The notes below the pieces were generated by a model. That model was not told the DNA's origin. It saw only the letters and a program-made list of their open reading frames with translations, and did no database searches. Positions 29,884-38,396 of a DNA stretch of 38,396 bases are shown piece by piece; within the stretch, counting starts at the first letter, position 1; each line of letters starts with the position of its first letter. Source of the DNA: an uncultured Akkermansia sp. (lineage in GTDB: Bacteria > Verrucomicrobiota > Verrucomicrobiia > Verrucomicrobiales > Akkermansiaceae). The position numbers and the translations under genes are program-made. The DNA is taken from contig CAJGCZ010000021.1 in the NCBI GenBank assembly GCA_904501975.1, positions 1-38,396 on the forward strand. Reading direction: 5' to 3'.

Positions 29884-31440
29884 TTAGTGCAGGAAGTGGC
29901 GAGCACCGGTGAACACCATGGCAATGCCGGCGGCGTCTGCGGCGTCAATCACCTCTTGGTCGCGGATGGAACCACCGGGCTGAATGCAGGCTGTTACACC
30001 GGCATCGATAGCGGTTTGCAGACCGTCAGCAAACGGGAAGAGACCATCGGAAGCGATAACGCTGCCCTTGAGGTCGAGACCGGCCTGGCCGGCCTTCCAC
30101 ACGGCAATCTTGGCGGAGTCTACGCGGCTCATCTGGCCGGCGCCGATGCCGAGGGTGCCGTTCTTGTCGGTAAAGACGATAGCATTGGAGTGCACCTGCT
30201 TGCAAACACGCCAAGCAAAGCGCATAGCCTCAAGCTCTTCGGCTGTGGGAACGCGCTTGGTAACAACCTTGGCCTCAAGGTTATCCAAGCCCATTACCTC
30301 GTCGTCGCGCTTCACGGTCATAATGCCGCCCGGGGCGGTGCGCACCATCGGGGTCTTGCAGAACTCGCGCCAAGCGTCCATGTCAATACGCATGATGCGG
30401 CAGTTCTTCTTCTTCTGCAGAATGGCGCGAGCCTCCGGCTCGTAGTCCGGTGCAATGATAACGTCGGTGAAGATAGCACCAACGATGCGGGCCAAGGCCT
30501 CGGTCATCGGGCGGTTCATCACGATAACGCCACCGAAGGGAGCCTGCGTATCAGTCTGGTAAGCGCGCTTCCAAGCCTCTACCAAGTCTTCATCATCTTG
30601 GCCTACACCGCAGGGGTTGGTGTGCTTCAGGATACCTACCGTCGGGCGACGGAAGTTCATGATGAGAGAAGCAGCGGCATCCAAGTCAAGAATGTTGGTG
30701 TAGGAGAGCTCCTTACCCTGAAGCTGGGTGAAGATGCTGTCAAAGTTTCCGTACAGAACGCTGGGCTGGTGGGGGTTATCACCATAACGGAGGGTCTGGT
30801 TGAACGGAAGGGAAAGGGAGAAATTGTTCTTGGTGCTCTCCTCGGCGCGGTGGCCAAGGTAGTTAGAGATGGCGTTGTCGTAGGAAGACGTGCGCATGAA
30901 CACCTTAACGGCAAGCTTCTCACGTGTCTTAAGCGTGGTGTTGCCGTCGTGGTTAGCCATTTCCTCAAGCACGGTGTCGTAGTCGGCGGGGTCGGATACG
31001 ACGGTGACGGAAGCATAGTTCTTAGCAGCGGAGCGCAGCATGGACGGACCGCCAATGTCAATCTTCTCAATAGCTTCGGCCAAGGTTACACCTTCCTTAG
31101 CGATTGTTTCCTCAAAGGGATACAGGTTGACACAAACAAGATCAATGGTGGGGATGTTGTTGTCAGCTGCCTGCTGCTGGTGTTCTGCCAAATCACGGCG
31201 CTGAAGCAAACCGCCGTGCACCTTGGGGTGCAGGGTCTTAACTCGGCCGTCAAAAAGCTCAGGGGCGCCTGTGTAATCAGAGATTTCCGTTACGGGCAGG
31301 CCAAGCTCCTGCAGGTATTTGCAGGTACCACCTGTGGAGATAAGCTGTACATTCTGGGCTACCAAGCCCTTGGCAAACTTGTCCAAACCGGTCTTGTCCG
31401 ATACGGAGAGCAGTGCGCGCTGAATTTTCATCGTTTCCAT
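29884..31440 (-). CDS. purH: Bifunctional AICAR formyltransferase / IMP cyclohydrolase
   Basis: The enzyme carries out the last two steps of purine synthesis: formylation of AICAR with 10-formyl-tetrahydrofolate and ring closure to IMP. It has 518 residues from METMKIQ at 31440; MKIQ at 31431 is an equally possible start, and the ATG at 31482 adds non-family residues. The N-terminal cyclohydrolase domain has RALLSVSDKTGL, LISTGGTCKYLQELGLPVTE and GRVKTLHPKVHGGLLQRR. The formyltransferase domain has RYGDNPHQPSVLYG, LKHTNPCGVG with the catalytic Lys-His pair, and PGGSIRDQEVIDAADAAGIA near the end. It is on the minus strand ahead of pdxJ. Confidence 0.97.
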   Translation of the reverse strand: METMKIQRALLSVSDKTGLDKFAKGLVAQNVQLISTGGTCKYLQELGLPVTEISDYTGAPELFDGRVKTLHPKVHGGLLQRRDLAEHQQQAADNNIPTIDLVCVNLYPFEETIAKEGVTLAEAIEKIDIGGPSMLRSAAKNYASVTVVSDPADYDTVLEEMANHDGNTTLKTREKLAVKVFMRTSSYDNAISNYLGHRAEESTKNNFSLSLPFNQTLRYGDNPHQPSVLYGNFDSIFTQLQGKELSYTNILDLDAAASLIMNFRRPTVGILKHTNPCGVGQDDEDLVEAWKRAYQTDTQAPFGGVIVMNRPMTEALARIVGAIFTDVIIAPDYEPEARAILQKKKNCRIMRIDMDAWREFCKTPMVRTAPGGIMTVKRDDEVMGLDNLEAKVVTKRVPTAEELEAMRFAWRVCKQVHSNAIVFTDKNGTLGIGAGQMSRVDSAKIAVWKAGQAGLDLKGSVIASDGLFPFADGLQTAIDAGVTACIQPGGSIRDQEVIDAADAAGIAMVFTGARHFLH

Positions 31441-31532
31441 GTTTTGTGTAGAATTGTGTTCGACCGCCAACGGCGGTGCCACAACTTACACCATTTTTGC
31501 TGAAAATGCAAGCCTTATTTTGCCAAGCTTGC

Positions 31533-32306
31533 TTATCTCATAAACCACGGCACGGGGCTTCCTTCTGTCTTCCAGCTATACAGAGACATGCCGGCATAGA
31601 AAGCAGCCAAGATAATGATGACCACATAAAGCGTGCTTACACCACTGCCACCGAATGAGCCGGAGAGCAGTTGAGCCTTGCGCTGCAATTCGGCATCTGT
31701 TAAGGGGCGTCGTTCTTTACCTCCTGCAACAAGCTTGGCGCGGCGAGCCTTCTTTCTGCCGGGCAGGGGGCGGGTGTGCGTCGGTTGCTTATCGGCAGCG
31801 GGGGCCTCTTCTTCCGTAGCAATCGGGGCGGTAGCGGTGGTGTCGTCTTGCTGCAACGGAGCCGTGGCTGTGCTGTCCTCCGTGGCTAAGGGGGCTGTGG
31901 CGTGGTCTGACTCCGCTTCGGCAATGGGAGCCGTTTTAGCTTCTGCTTCTTCGGGGGTGGCTTTTTCTTCGTGCTGCACCACCGGGGCTTCTACCGGATT
32001 GTACGGGTTAAGCTCGGCTAAAATCATGGAGGCTTCGCCAATGGCATAGAAAACACCCTCACGCATGAGGTGCTCCCCTTCAATCTCTTCGTCGTTGGCG
32101 TAGGTGCCGTTGGTGGAGTCTAAATCTCGCAGAATGAACCCCTCCTTGGTGCAGGTGATACTGCATTGGCGGTGAGACAATCCTTCCACCTTAGAGAGTA
32201 CAATATCGCAGGAGCCATCGCAACCGATGACGGTAACTTTACCCAGAATTGCCGGGAGCTCAAATCCCTGCTTGCTGTCGTTGATGGAGATGATGAGAGA
32301 TGCCAT
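31533..32306 (-). CDS. Membrane-anchored FHA-domain protein with Thr-Ala-Pro linker
   Basis: This 257-residue protein starts with an FHA domain (about 5-95): VIGCDGSCDIVL, GLSHRQCSI and DLDSTNGTYAND. FHA domains read phosphothreonine, but two common contact residues are changed: the Arg of the GR motif is Cys29 and the His of SxxH is Gln47; Ser44, Asn66, Gly67 and Thr68 remain. An acidic linker (about 105-170) repeats the pattern TAP(I/L)AT, as in KTAPIAE, ATAPLAT, TATAPLQQ and TATAPIAT. A basic stretch (GRKKARRAKL) and one membrane segment (about 225-244) end it. The start at 32306 (MASLIIS) is chosen because the upstream ATG at 32366 crosses the promoter. It is divergent from the A2M gene. 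Confidence 0.85.
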   Translation of the reverse strand: MASLIISINDSKQGFELPAILGKVTVIGCDGSCDIVLSKVEGLSHRQCSITCTKEGFILRDLDSTNGTYANDEEIEGEHLMREGVFYAIGEASMILAELNPYNPVEAPVVQHEEKATPEEAEAKTAPIAEAESDHATAPLATEDSTATAPLQQDDTTATAPIATEEEAPAADKQPTHTRPLPGRKKARRAKLVAGGKERRPLTDAELQRKAQLLSGSFGGSGVSTLYVVIIILAAFYAGMSLYSWKTEGSPVPWFMR

Positions 32307-32318
32307 GCTTGTCACTCT

Positions 32319-32346
32319 AGTATGCCACATATAGCGTGAATTGCAA
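32319..32346 (-). promoter_or_regulatory. Possible promoter of the FHA gene
   Basis: On the minus strand TTGCAA (32346-32341), a 16-bp spacer and CATACT (32324-32319) precede the ATG by 12 bases, giving a predicted leader of about five bases. A TAGAGT nearer the ATG is an alternative -10 with poorer spacing. Confidence 0.45.
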
Positions 32347-32393
32347 TATAAAAATACGTACTTCAAGCATAGAATCGGGAAAAAACAATAATC

Positions 32394-32422
32394 TTGACAC
32401 GGTAATCTTTTTGTGCCAGACT
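32394..32422 (+). promoter_or_regulatory. Promoter of the alpha-2-macroglobulin gene
   Basis: TTGACA (32394-32399), a 17-bp spacer and CAGACT (32417-32422) precede the ATG at 32449. The predicted leader is about 20 bases. The -35 is perfect and the -10 is weak. Confidence 0.55.
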
Positions 32423-32448
32423 CATATTAGTTAAACCGTCAGGCCTCT

Positions 32449-35400
32449 ATGAATATACGTATCCTTTTTATTTGCTTGTTATTTTGGGTGATGCAGGCGT
32501 GGGCCTTGCCGGAGGTGCAGAGCAACACCTCTTCTCAAACCGTTACCATTCAATTTCCGGAGCCTGTGGTGAGTGTGTCGGTGGTTGATGCCGCGCAAGA
32601 TGCTCCGCCATCTGCCCGCGGGCTGCATTTGTTTCGCATAGAAGGAGATGCTGCACATTGCCCCCAAGCAGAATGGACGGATCAGGACACCTTGCGCCTA
32701 TCGTTCCCGGAGGGTACCAATGCCAATACCGAGTATCGCTTGGTATTTCAACCCGGTACATGTTATTTAGGGGGCAAGTCTCTTCCTGCTGCGCCCATCA
32801 GGTTTCGCTGCCCCTTGACGGAGCTGGACGCCTTTGAAACAGTCACGGAGCATGGCTGGGGGCTGGTGGTAACACCTGCTCGAACGACGACGCGCCAGGC
32901 CTTGAACTTTTCAACCCAAACTGCGGTTCATTACGAGTTTGGTCAGGTGAAACAGCGTTTTTGGAGCAACGAAAGCTACATTGCTCGCCGTGTGCCTGCC
33001 GTGGTGAGCCCTGCCAAATTGTGCCACGGTGTAGAGACCGAGGGGCTTAAACGCCTATTCGCCATGGGCAACAAGGCCTGGGGAACGCTGAAAGAAACTT
33101 CCTTGCTGCCCGGGCATGTATGGGTGCGCCCGGCAGAGGAGTTGTCCCCTGATGAAACGTGGGTTTTGGTATATACGGGGGCTGAAAAATCCGGTATTTC
33201 TCACGGTTCTTTCGGCCCGCATGCTCCTCAAAATGACTTGCAGACCGGCGTGAGCATGCTGCCGCCTGCAAAAAATGCGACAGAGGTGGAAGTGTTGGTG
33301 CATTTTTCGCATCCCGTGCCGGAGTCTGCACTGCCGGATTTATTTGCCCGCTTAGGGTTCAGCATTGATGGTGAAGGGGCCGTAACAGCTACTGAGGATG
33401 GCCGTACGCGTACGCTGAGAGTAGATGATAAGGTATGGTTGCAGTTTCGGTATATGGGGGGCTTGCCCTGTGAGAGGAAAACGTGGAAACTTGAGAAAGA
33501 TGGAGAAAAAGAACCTGATATGCTGGCGTACCGTTCCGTGGGCGTGGTTTCCGGCTTGCGTATGAGGGTGAGCGGGGCATTGCCCGCAGAGGTGGATATT
33601 GCCATACCCGAAGGCTTGCGGGCATCCGGCGGTGCCACGGTGAGAGAACCCCATGTTCACCGAATATCGTTAAACCCCGTGCCGCCGCAGTTCGGGGTGT
33701 CAGATGACGGGGTGTGCATTGTTCCCCTGCATGGTTCTCATGCCATACAGTTGCCTGCCGTGAATATGGGAACGGTGGATGTTATCCTGCGGCGGGTGGA
33801 TGATGCCAAGGCTCCGCAGGTTTATTTCCATCCCCGTTATGATACAAGAGACCTTGCCTACGGGCGTTATGTGTATAATACCGCTATTTTGAGAGCCCGT
33901 AAGGATTTGTTCAACTCTACCTCACGGGCCACCATGAAACGTGCTTTGGACCGCTTGGAAGAAGATTTGGACAAGGCGCGCAGCCTGCGCAAGCAATGGC
34001 TTGAAACGGCTCAGCGGTTCCGGACGCATCGGTTTGAGTTCAGCAAAAACGGCATGTTGCGCCATACGAATTTGACCCTCAATCTGGATGCCTTGAGTGA
34101 GGGTAAGCTGCGCCCGGGCTTGTATGTTATCACTGTTATCTCCCGCGCCAATCAACAGGTGCGCCATGCCATGCAGCTCCAAAGACAGCACCCCGATTTC
34201 CTGAGCTTTGAGTTTGATATACCCGTGCTGGTTACGGATTTGAACATGGTGTGCGCCCGAGAGGGGGTCTTGGTGACTCGTTTCTCCGATGGCTCCGTGG
34301 TGTCGGGGGCTGCGATTTCCGGCTACCTCACGGATTCCGATTCCGCGGCTCAGCCGGTCGCCTTGTCAAAAAATGGCGTGTATTTCGGTCATTTTGCCCA
34401 TAATAAGGTCATGGCACGAGCCGGGGAAGATGCCGCGTATGCTTCTGTATATACTACCTATGATTCAGAAAAGAAGGATAAAAATTACTGCATGGTGGTG
34501 ATGGACCGCCCCATGTACCGCCCCGGTGATACGGTTCATGTGCGTGGTTATGTGCGTAACATGGTGCAGGGGAGAGTCCAACATTATGCCGCCCCGAGTG
34601 TGAGTCTGAATGTCTTTAAGCCTGCTGGTGGTAAACTGAGTGAGCAACAGGTTTCTTTGGGTAAGTACGGTGCTTTTGCTGCTGATATTGTGCTGCCCGA
34701 GGGAGAGGAGGATGTAACCGGCAATTATACCTTGCAAATAGAAGGGGAAGACTTGGAGCACTGCACCGAGATTAAATGCCAAGTGTTTCGCCGTGATGCC
34801 TTTGCCGCATTGCTTAAAGCAGATGTAGCAAAGGTGGCCCCGCAAGAGATTCGCTTGAGTGTGCAGGCGGATGATTACAGTGGCGTGCCGCTTTGCGGGG
34901 CTAGTGTCAAGCTTACCGTAGCCTTTGCCGATGAAAAGAAAATTCACCGTGAGCTGTTGACGGATGCCAACGGGCATGTTGAATGCGTCTTGCCTTTGTC
35001 TGCCGCGCAAGTGCGGGCCGGGGCGCTTACGGTGTCGGGTTCGGTGAGCAATGACCGTGAGGAATATGTGAATCTGCCCCCGCAACGGCTTGAGTTCAGC
35101 CCCGCAGATTTTTGTATTGATTTGCGTAAGGGGTGCGTCGTGCTTACCGATGCGCTCACGGGTAAGGTGCTTGACTCTGCCCGTACCATTAAGGTAAGAG
35201 TAGAGGATTCGGGGTATGCCCAGCCGGCTGCCAATCTGCGTTTCGCGGTATTGAAACCCACTGTCAAGACCTTGGCTCATGCGGAGATAACGGTGCCCGG
35301 CGGATGTGCGGATGGTGTGCCGATGCCAGAACATATATTAAAATATTTGGTGGCTAATGAGAATAACGACCGCGCAAAACTTATTATCAGCGGCGCGGAT

Positions 35401-38175
35401 GCTCTGGGGCGCGAGTCTGTTTGCCACATGTCGGTCGAGACGTTTATGGAGCAGGCCGCGGAGTCGGAGCTGCAACTGAAAATAGAGCACCACGAGGGCA
35501 AATTACTGGGCTCTGTATATGCGCCACATGCCGGTATGGCGCATCTGATATTGGGCTCTCGCAAAGGTATGCGACACTTGTCGCGCCGCATGGTGCAGGG
35601 GTATAATGAGTTTGAAGTGCCATTGCGCAAAGGCGAGGATGGGGAGGTTGCTCTCTCTGTTGTATTGTTGCGTACGGGGGCTGCGCCCGACCCGGCGCAA
35701 GTGATTGATGAGTCGGCCACATGCCATATACCCGTGCCCGCTCAGCATTTGGATGTGCAGCTGCAAGTTCCGACTGCGCCTGTGCGCCCGGGGCAAACGG
35801 TGCAAATATCCGGCACTGTAACGGCGGACGGCATCCCCGCCGATGCCGAAGTAACGCTGTACGCGGTGGATGCCGGTATGCTCTCTGTGGCTGAATATAA
35901 AACGCCTGACCCTGAGCGTTACTTTGCTTTTGATTCTGCCGACACTTTTACCTATTTCTCTGCTTATGATACGATGAGCAAGCGCCCTCTCTCCTACGCT
36001 GCCATAAACGGTGTATGGCAGGGGGATATGTTGCGCGGCGAGTCTCTGAGCCTTACCCCCGCTGAAGAATCTGATGATTTGCTGTCAGTGTCATATCCGG
36101 TAGCAGACGGAGAAATTCCGCCTTGGTTGCTGGATGAAGGTGACGGACTCATGACAGGCGGCTTGCGCTCCGGCACCAAGTCATTATCTCATTCGTTTAT
36201 GGAGGATTTGGTGAAGAGGGCTGAAACCGAGACGTTGGCTCCCGCGGTGTGCTATTGTATAGGTGAAGAGTCTGCCCCTGATACCGCACCTGTTTTGCGT
36301 AGCAATTTTGAGCCTGTTGCCGTGTGGAAAGCCGCGCTGAAAACCGATGCGCAGGGGCGTTTCTGCATAGAAGCTCCATTACCCGATACGCTGACAACCT
36401 ACCGTTTGTTTGCCGTGGCTGCCTCTCGCTCCGGCAAGCGTTTCGGGGTGGCAGAACAAGCGTTTACCGTTAATTTGCCCGTGATGCTTACACCCGGTAT
36501 GCCCCTGTTTATGAGTGTGGGAGATTCGCTGAAGCTGCCTCTCAGTGTTGTTAATAATACGGACTCTGCGGCAGATTTGCAAGTGAGCATGCAAGGGGGA
36601 GAATCTCAACAAATCTCCTTGCCTGCTAAAGGTACGGAAACGCTGTATTTTGACGTATCTCCCCGCCAAGAGGGAGAATGCAGCCTGCAATGGCTGGCTC
36701 AGGGGGCTAGCGGTGCAGATGCTGTGCAGGCAAGCTGTCAAGTGCGTTACCCCGCCCCCTTGCTCAAAGAGGTGCACCACTTGGTGTTGAAGGAGGGGCA
36801 ATCGGCTGTGCAACTTGCTTCTTTATTTGCTGAAAATTTGGCACAATCTACGCGTGCACGGGTGCAGGTAGAGCTGTCGGCGAGCCCGTTGCTGCATTTG
36901 CAGGGGTGCGTGGATTATTTGCTGGACTCATCTTACGGGTGCACGGAGCAGCGTGCCTCTGCCTTGATGCCGTGGTTGTTGTATGATGAGCTGGCGCCAT
37001 TCTGCCCGCGATTGGCTGCCACAAGCCGCGAGGATGCCCGCAAGCATGCGGATAAAGAAATTGCTGCCCTATTTGCCCGTCAATGTGAGGATGGAGGCTT
37101 GTCTTTCTGGCCCGGTGCTAAAGTTTCTTCCCCTTGGGCAAGTGCATACGCCGCCATGGCTCTTACCGTTGCCGCAGAGCGTGGCGTGAATCTGCCCAAA
37201 GACAAGATGAAACGCTTGCTGCGCTATGTGGATTCTCAAGAGTTGTATGGCTTCAGTTCCAAAATTGCTGCATTGCGCGCTTTGGGGCATAGGCGAGCAT
37301 TGCGTCGTGAGTTACAGAAAGAATATGAGGAACTCACGAAACAGCAAGAGCGAGAGGATTTGCGCCTTGGGGTGCATGGTGCCAATCTCCGATTCTTATT
37401 GGCCTTGCAGGGGAAGGAGGATGCTTTGGCGGCGTTCCGCACCTGGTTGTTGACCGTGGCGCGTGATTATCGCCATGCAGGCAGCATGGATTCTGCCCTA
37501 GCGTTGCTGGCTTTGCATGATTTTACGCGTAAAAACGTTGCCAAGCAGCCGTCCGCCACCGTGCAAACGGATTCCGCCCGCCATGAGTTGAGTAAAGCTC
37601 TGTTCTCATTACAGTTGCCGCAGGTGGCGCGCCCTGCAGATTTGCCGACGACGCTTGCCGCGGTTGATGCTACCGTGTATGCCACGGTGCGTATCTCTGC
37701 ATATCCCGAGCAGACGGAATACCCCGGTGTTACGGAAAAAGGCTTGCAGGTGACACGCTTGTACGAAGTGCAAACCCCCGATGGCCGTTGGCAACCCGCA
37801 CCGCAAGAATTACAGGTGGGACAGGTGGTGCGCGTGACGCTTACCTGTGCCAAAGTGGCAGATGAACACGAGTATCTTGTGCTGGAGGATTATTTACCCG
37901 CTTGTATGGAGGCCATTAATCCCGAGGTCCCCTCTCAGGCAGCAGGCTTGCCGGACTGCGATTGCAGCACCTTGTTTGACCGCAAAGAATACCTTGCCCA
38001 CCGTGTGCGTGCATTCTGCACCCGTTGGGCTACTCGGGATTTGCTGAATATGCAGTACTATGCCCGTGTCAAACGTGCCGGCACCTCCATGGCGCCTCCG
38101 GCTCATGCTCAGCTCATGTACGAGCCGCAAACCTACGGCCTTTCTCCCAATACCAAGGTGATATCAAAACCGTGA
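32449..38175 (+). CDS. Bacterial alpha-2-macroglobulin, thioester type
   Basis: This is a very large (1908 residues; E. coli YfhM 1653) protease-trapping protein of the periplasm. A Sec signal peptide (MNIRILFICLLFWVMQAWA) has no lipobox cysteine, so unlike the E. coli form it should be soluble. The macroglobulin domains hold MDRPMYRPGDTVHVRGYV (from residue 685). A long Ser/Glu-rich, poorly conserved segment near 1170-1280 is the likely bait region, followed by LRSNFEPVAVWKAALKTDAQ and PDTLTTYRLFAVAAS. The thioester motif YGCTEQ is intact, with Cys1498 and Gln1501, followed by the helical thioester domain and a C-terminal receptor-like domain (from ~1750). The usual partner gene pbpC (PBP1C) is not in view; it could lie past the window's end. 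Confidence 0.93.
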   Translation: MNIRILFICLLFWVMQAWALPEVQSNTSSQTVTIQFPEPVVSVSVVDAAQDAPPSARGLHLFRIEGDAAHCPQAEWTDQDTLRLSFPEGTNANTEYRLVFQPGTCYLGGKSLPAAPIRFRCPLTELDAFETVTEHGWGLVVTPARTTTRQALNFSTQTAVHYEFGQVKQRFWSNESYIARRVPAVVSPAKLCHGVETEGLKRLFAMGNKAWGTLKETSLLPGHVWVRPAEELSPDETWVLVYTGAEKSGISHGSFGPHAPQNDLQTGVSMLPPAKNATEVEVLVHFSHPVPESALPDLFARLGFSIDGEGAVTATEDGRTRTLRVDDKVWLQFRYMGGLPCERKTWKLEKDGEKEPDMLAYRSVGVVSGLRMRVSGALPAEVDIAIPEGLRASGGATVREPHVHRISLNPVPPQFGVSDDGVCIVPLHGSHAIQLPAVNMGTVDVILRRVDDAKAPQVYFHPRYDTRDLAYGRYVYNTAILRARKDLFNSTSRATMKRALDRLEEDLDKARSLRKQWLETAQRFRTHRFEFSKNGMLRHTNLTLNLDALSEGKLRPGLYVITVISRANQQVRHAMQLQRQHPDFLSFEFDIPVLVTDLNMVCAREGVLVTRFSDGSVVSGAAISGYLTDSDSAAQPVALSKNGVYFGHFAHNKVMARAGEDAAYASVYTTYDSEKKDKNYCMVVMDRPMYRPGDTVHVRGYVRNMVQGRVQHYAAPSVSLNVFKPAGGKLSEQQVSLGKYGAFAADIVLPEGEEDVTGNYTLQIEGEDLEHCTEIKCQVFRRDAFAALLKADVAKVAPQEIRLSVQADDYSGVPLCGASVKLTVAFADEKKIHRELLTDANGHVECVLPLSAAQVRAGALTVSGSVSNDREEYVNLPPQRLEFSPADFCIDLRKGCVVLTDALTGKVLDSARTIKVRVEDSGYAQPAANLRFAVLKPTVKTLAHAEITVPGGCADGVPMPEHILKYLVANENNDRAKLIISGADALGRESVCHMSVETFMEQAAESELQLKIEHHEGKLLGSVYAPHAGMAHLILGSRKGMRHLSRRMVQGYNEFEVPLRKGEDGEVALSVVLLRTGAAPDPAQVIDESATCHIPVPAQHLDVQLQVPTAPVRPGQTVQISGTVTADGIPADAEVTLYAVDAGMLSVAEYKTPDPERYFAFDSADTFTYFSAYDTMSKRPLSYAAINGVWQGDMLRGESLSLTPAEESDDLLSVSYPVADGEIPPWLLDEGDGLMTGGLRSGTKSLSHSFMEDLVKRAETETLAPAVCYCIGEESAPDTAPVLRSNFEPVAVWKAALKTDAQGRFCIEAPLPDTLTTYRLFAVAASRSGKRFGVAEQAFTVNLPVMLTPGMPLFMSVGDSLKLPLSVVNNTDSAADLQVSMQGGESQQISLPAKGTETLYFDVSPRQEGECSLQWLAQGASGADAVQASCQVRYPAPLLKEVHHLVLKEGQSAVQLASLFAENLAQSTRARVQVELSASPLLHLQGCVDYLLDSSYGCTEQRASALMPWLLYDELAPFCPRLAATSREDARKHADKEIAALFARQCEDGGLSFWPGAKVSSPWASAYAAMALTVAAERGVNLPKDKMKRLLRYVDSQELYGFSSKIAALRALGHRRALRRELQKEYEELTKQQEREDLRLGVHGANLRFLLALQGKEDALAAFRTWLLTVARDYRHAGSMDSALALLALHDFTRKNVAKQPSATVQTDSARHELSKALFSLQLPQVARPADLPTTLAAVDATVYATVRISAYPEQTEYPGVTEKGLQVTRLYEVQTPDGRWQPAPQELQVGQVVRVTLTCAKVADEHEYLVLEDYLPACMEAINPEVPSQAAGLPDCDCSTLFDRKEYLAHRVRAFCTRWATRDLLNMQYYARVKRAGTSMAPPAHAQLMYEPQTYGLSPNTKVISKP

Positions 38176-38224
38176 CATTAGTTTCTCGGTTTGCTCTGTT
38201 AACGTCTTTAGTTGATAAATAGGA

Positions 38225-38396
38225 GGTTGTAGAAGTACGAGGGACGAATTTCGAAGGACGAATTTACCGCGAGCGCAGCGAGCCGAATTTGAGAGTCCGG
38301 AGGACGACAGACAAATAGCCGGGGGTGGTTCATCGAGGCGTAGCCGAAGATGAGAACCCCCGGTAACGCATGAAAATGATATGGAGCCCTGTAGCG
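38225..38396. repeat. Dispersed intergenic repeat with imperfect palindrome at the window end
   Basis: After the A2M stop there is no gene. The stretch has a GACGAATTT word twice (GGGACGAATTTCGAAGGACG at about 38242-38261), then GCGAGCGCAGCGAGCC, and an imperfect 45-bp palindrome at 38319-38363 whose arms CCGGGGGT...GTTCATC pair with GATGAGAA...CCCCCGG around GAGGCGTAGCCGAA. This resembles the non-coding dispersed elements found between genes in related phyla. It may also act as the A2M terminator, though no T-tract follows. Confidence 0.5.

Noticed and set aside
29869..31503. A 544-codon ORF on the plus strand opposite purH
   Set aside because: Same antisense effect; purH is complete on the minus strand.

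Overview
The window looks like a chromosomal segment of a gut-type Verrucomicrobiota bacterium, perhaps an Akkermansia relative. This is an inference. It rests on L-fucose and galactose uptake genes (typical of a mucin-glycan user), Gram-negative envelope genes (ExbB/ExbD-like pair, lipoprotein, periplasmic alpha-2-macroglobulin), DksA-like and HU proteins with basic tails, and start regions that lack Shine-Dalgarno sequences. No 16S gene, tRNA, CRISPR array, complete transposon or prophage was seen.

Layout. 1-734: gene-free stretch with the 3' end of a group II intron relic, two copies of an ~80-bp repeat and two hairpins. 735-9164 (minus strand): a fucose block fucP-fucI, an inserted glycosyltransferase, fucK, then a LicD-family transferase and a cytidylyltransferase/oxidoreductase fusion. 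The last two and the glycosyltransferase look AT-richer than fucI. 9291-10613: ugd (UDP-glucuronate supply). 10697-12819 (minus): folE2, rpsR, rpmG and a DksA-like gene. 13043-16668 (plus): malQ, a PEGA lipoprotein and a Sel1-repeat membrane protein. 16780-18343 (plus): rpsM-rpsK-rpsD without rpoA after it. 18362-18630: gene-free, with a pair of REP-like palindromes. 18631-21871 (minus): serS followed by an ExbB/ExbD-like four-gene set. 21936-26310 (minus): an unknown membrane protein, then a galK/sodium-sugar symporter operon. 26542-32306 (minus): HU, an unknown secreted protein, pdxJ, purH and a membrane-anchored FHA protein. 32449-38175 (plus): a 1908-residue alpha-2-macroglobulin. The end carries an imperfect palindrome of a dispersed-repeat type.

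How it works together. FucP imports L-fucose, FucI isomerises it to L-fuculose and FucK phosphorylates that; no aldolase (fucA) is in the window. The symporter and GalK would import and phosphorylate galactose, and three copies of an 8-bp word upstream of galK suggest a local regulator. MalQ points to maltodextrin or glycogen turnover. Ugd, the glycosyltransferase, LicD protein and cytidylyltransferase fusion suggest decorated surface polysaccharide.

Most notable: (i) several promoters of form TTGxxx-N16-18-TAnnnT end only 6-9 bases before the start codon, so these mRNAs should be leaderless or nearly so, in a window without Shine-Dalgarno sites; (ii) a two-gene module that could make and transfer a CDP-activated polyol; (iii) an ExbD-like protein with Asn in place of the proton-path Asp; (iv) a galactose-type symporter with a signal peptide, an Ala/Val/Glu-rich N-terminal extension and a ~125-residue loop insertion.
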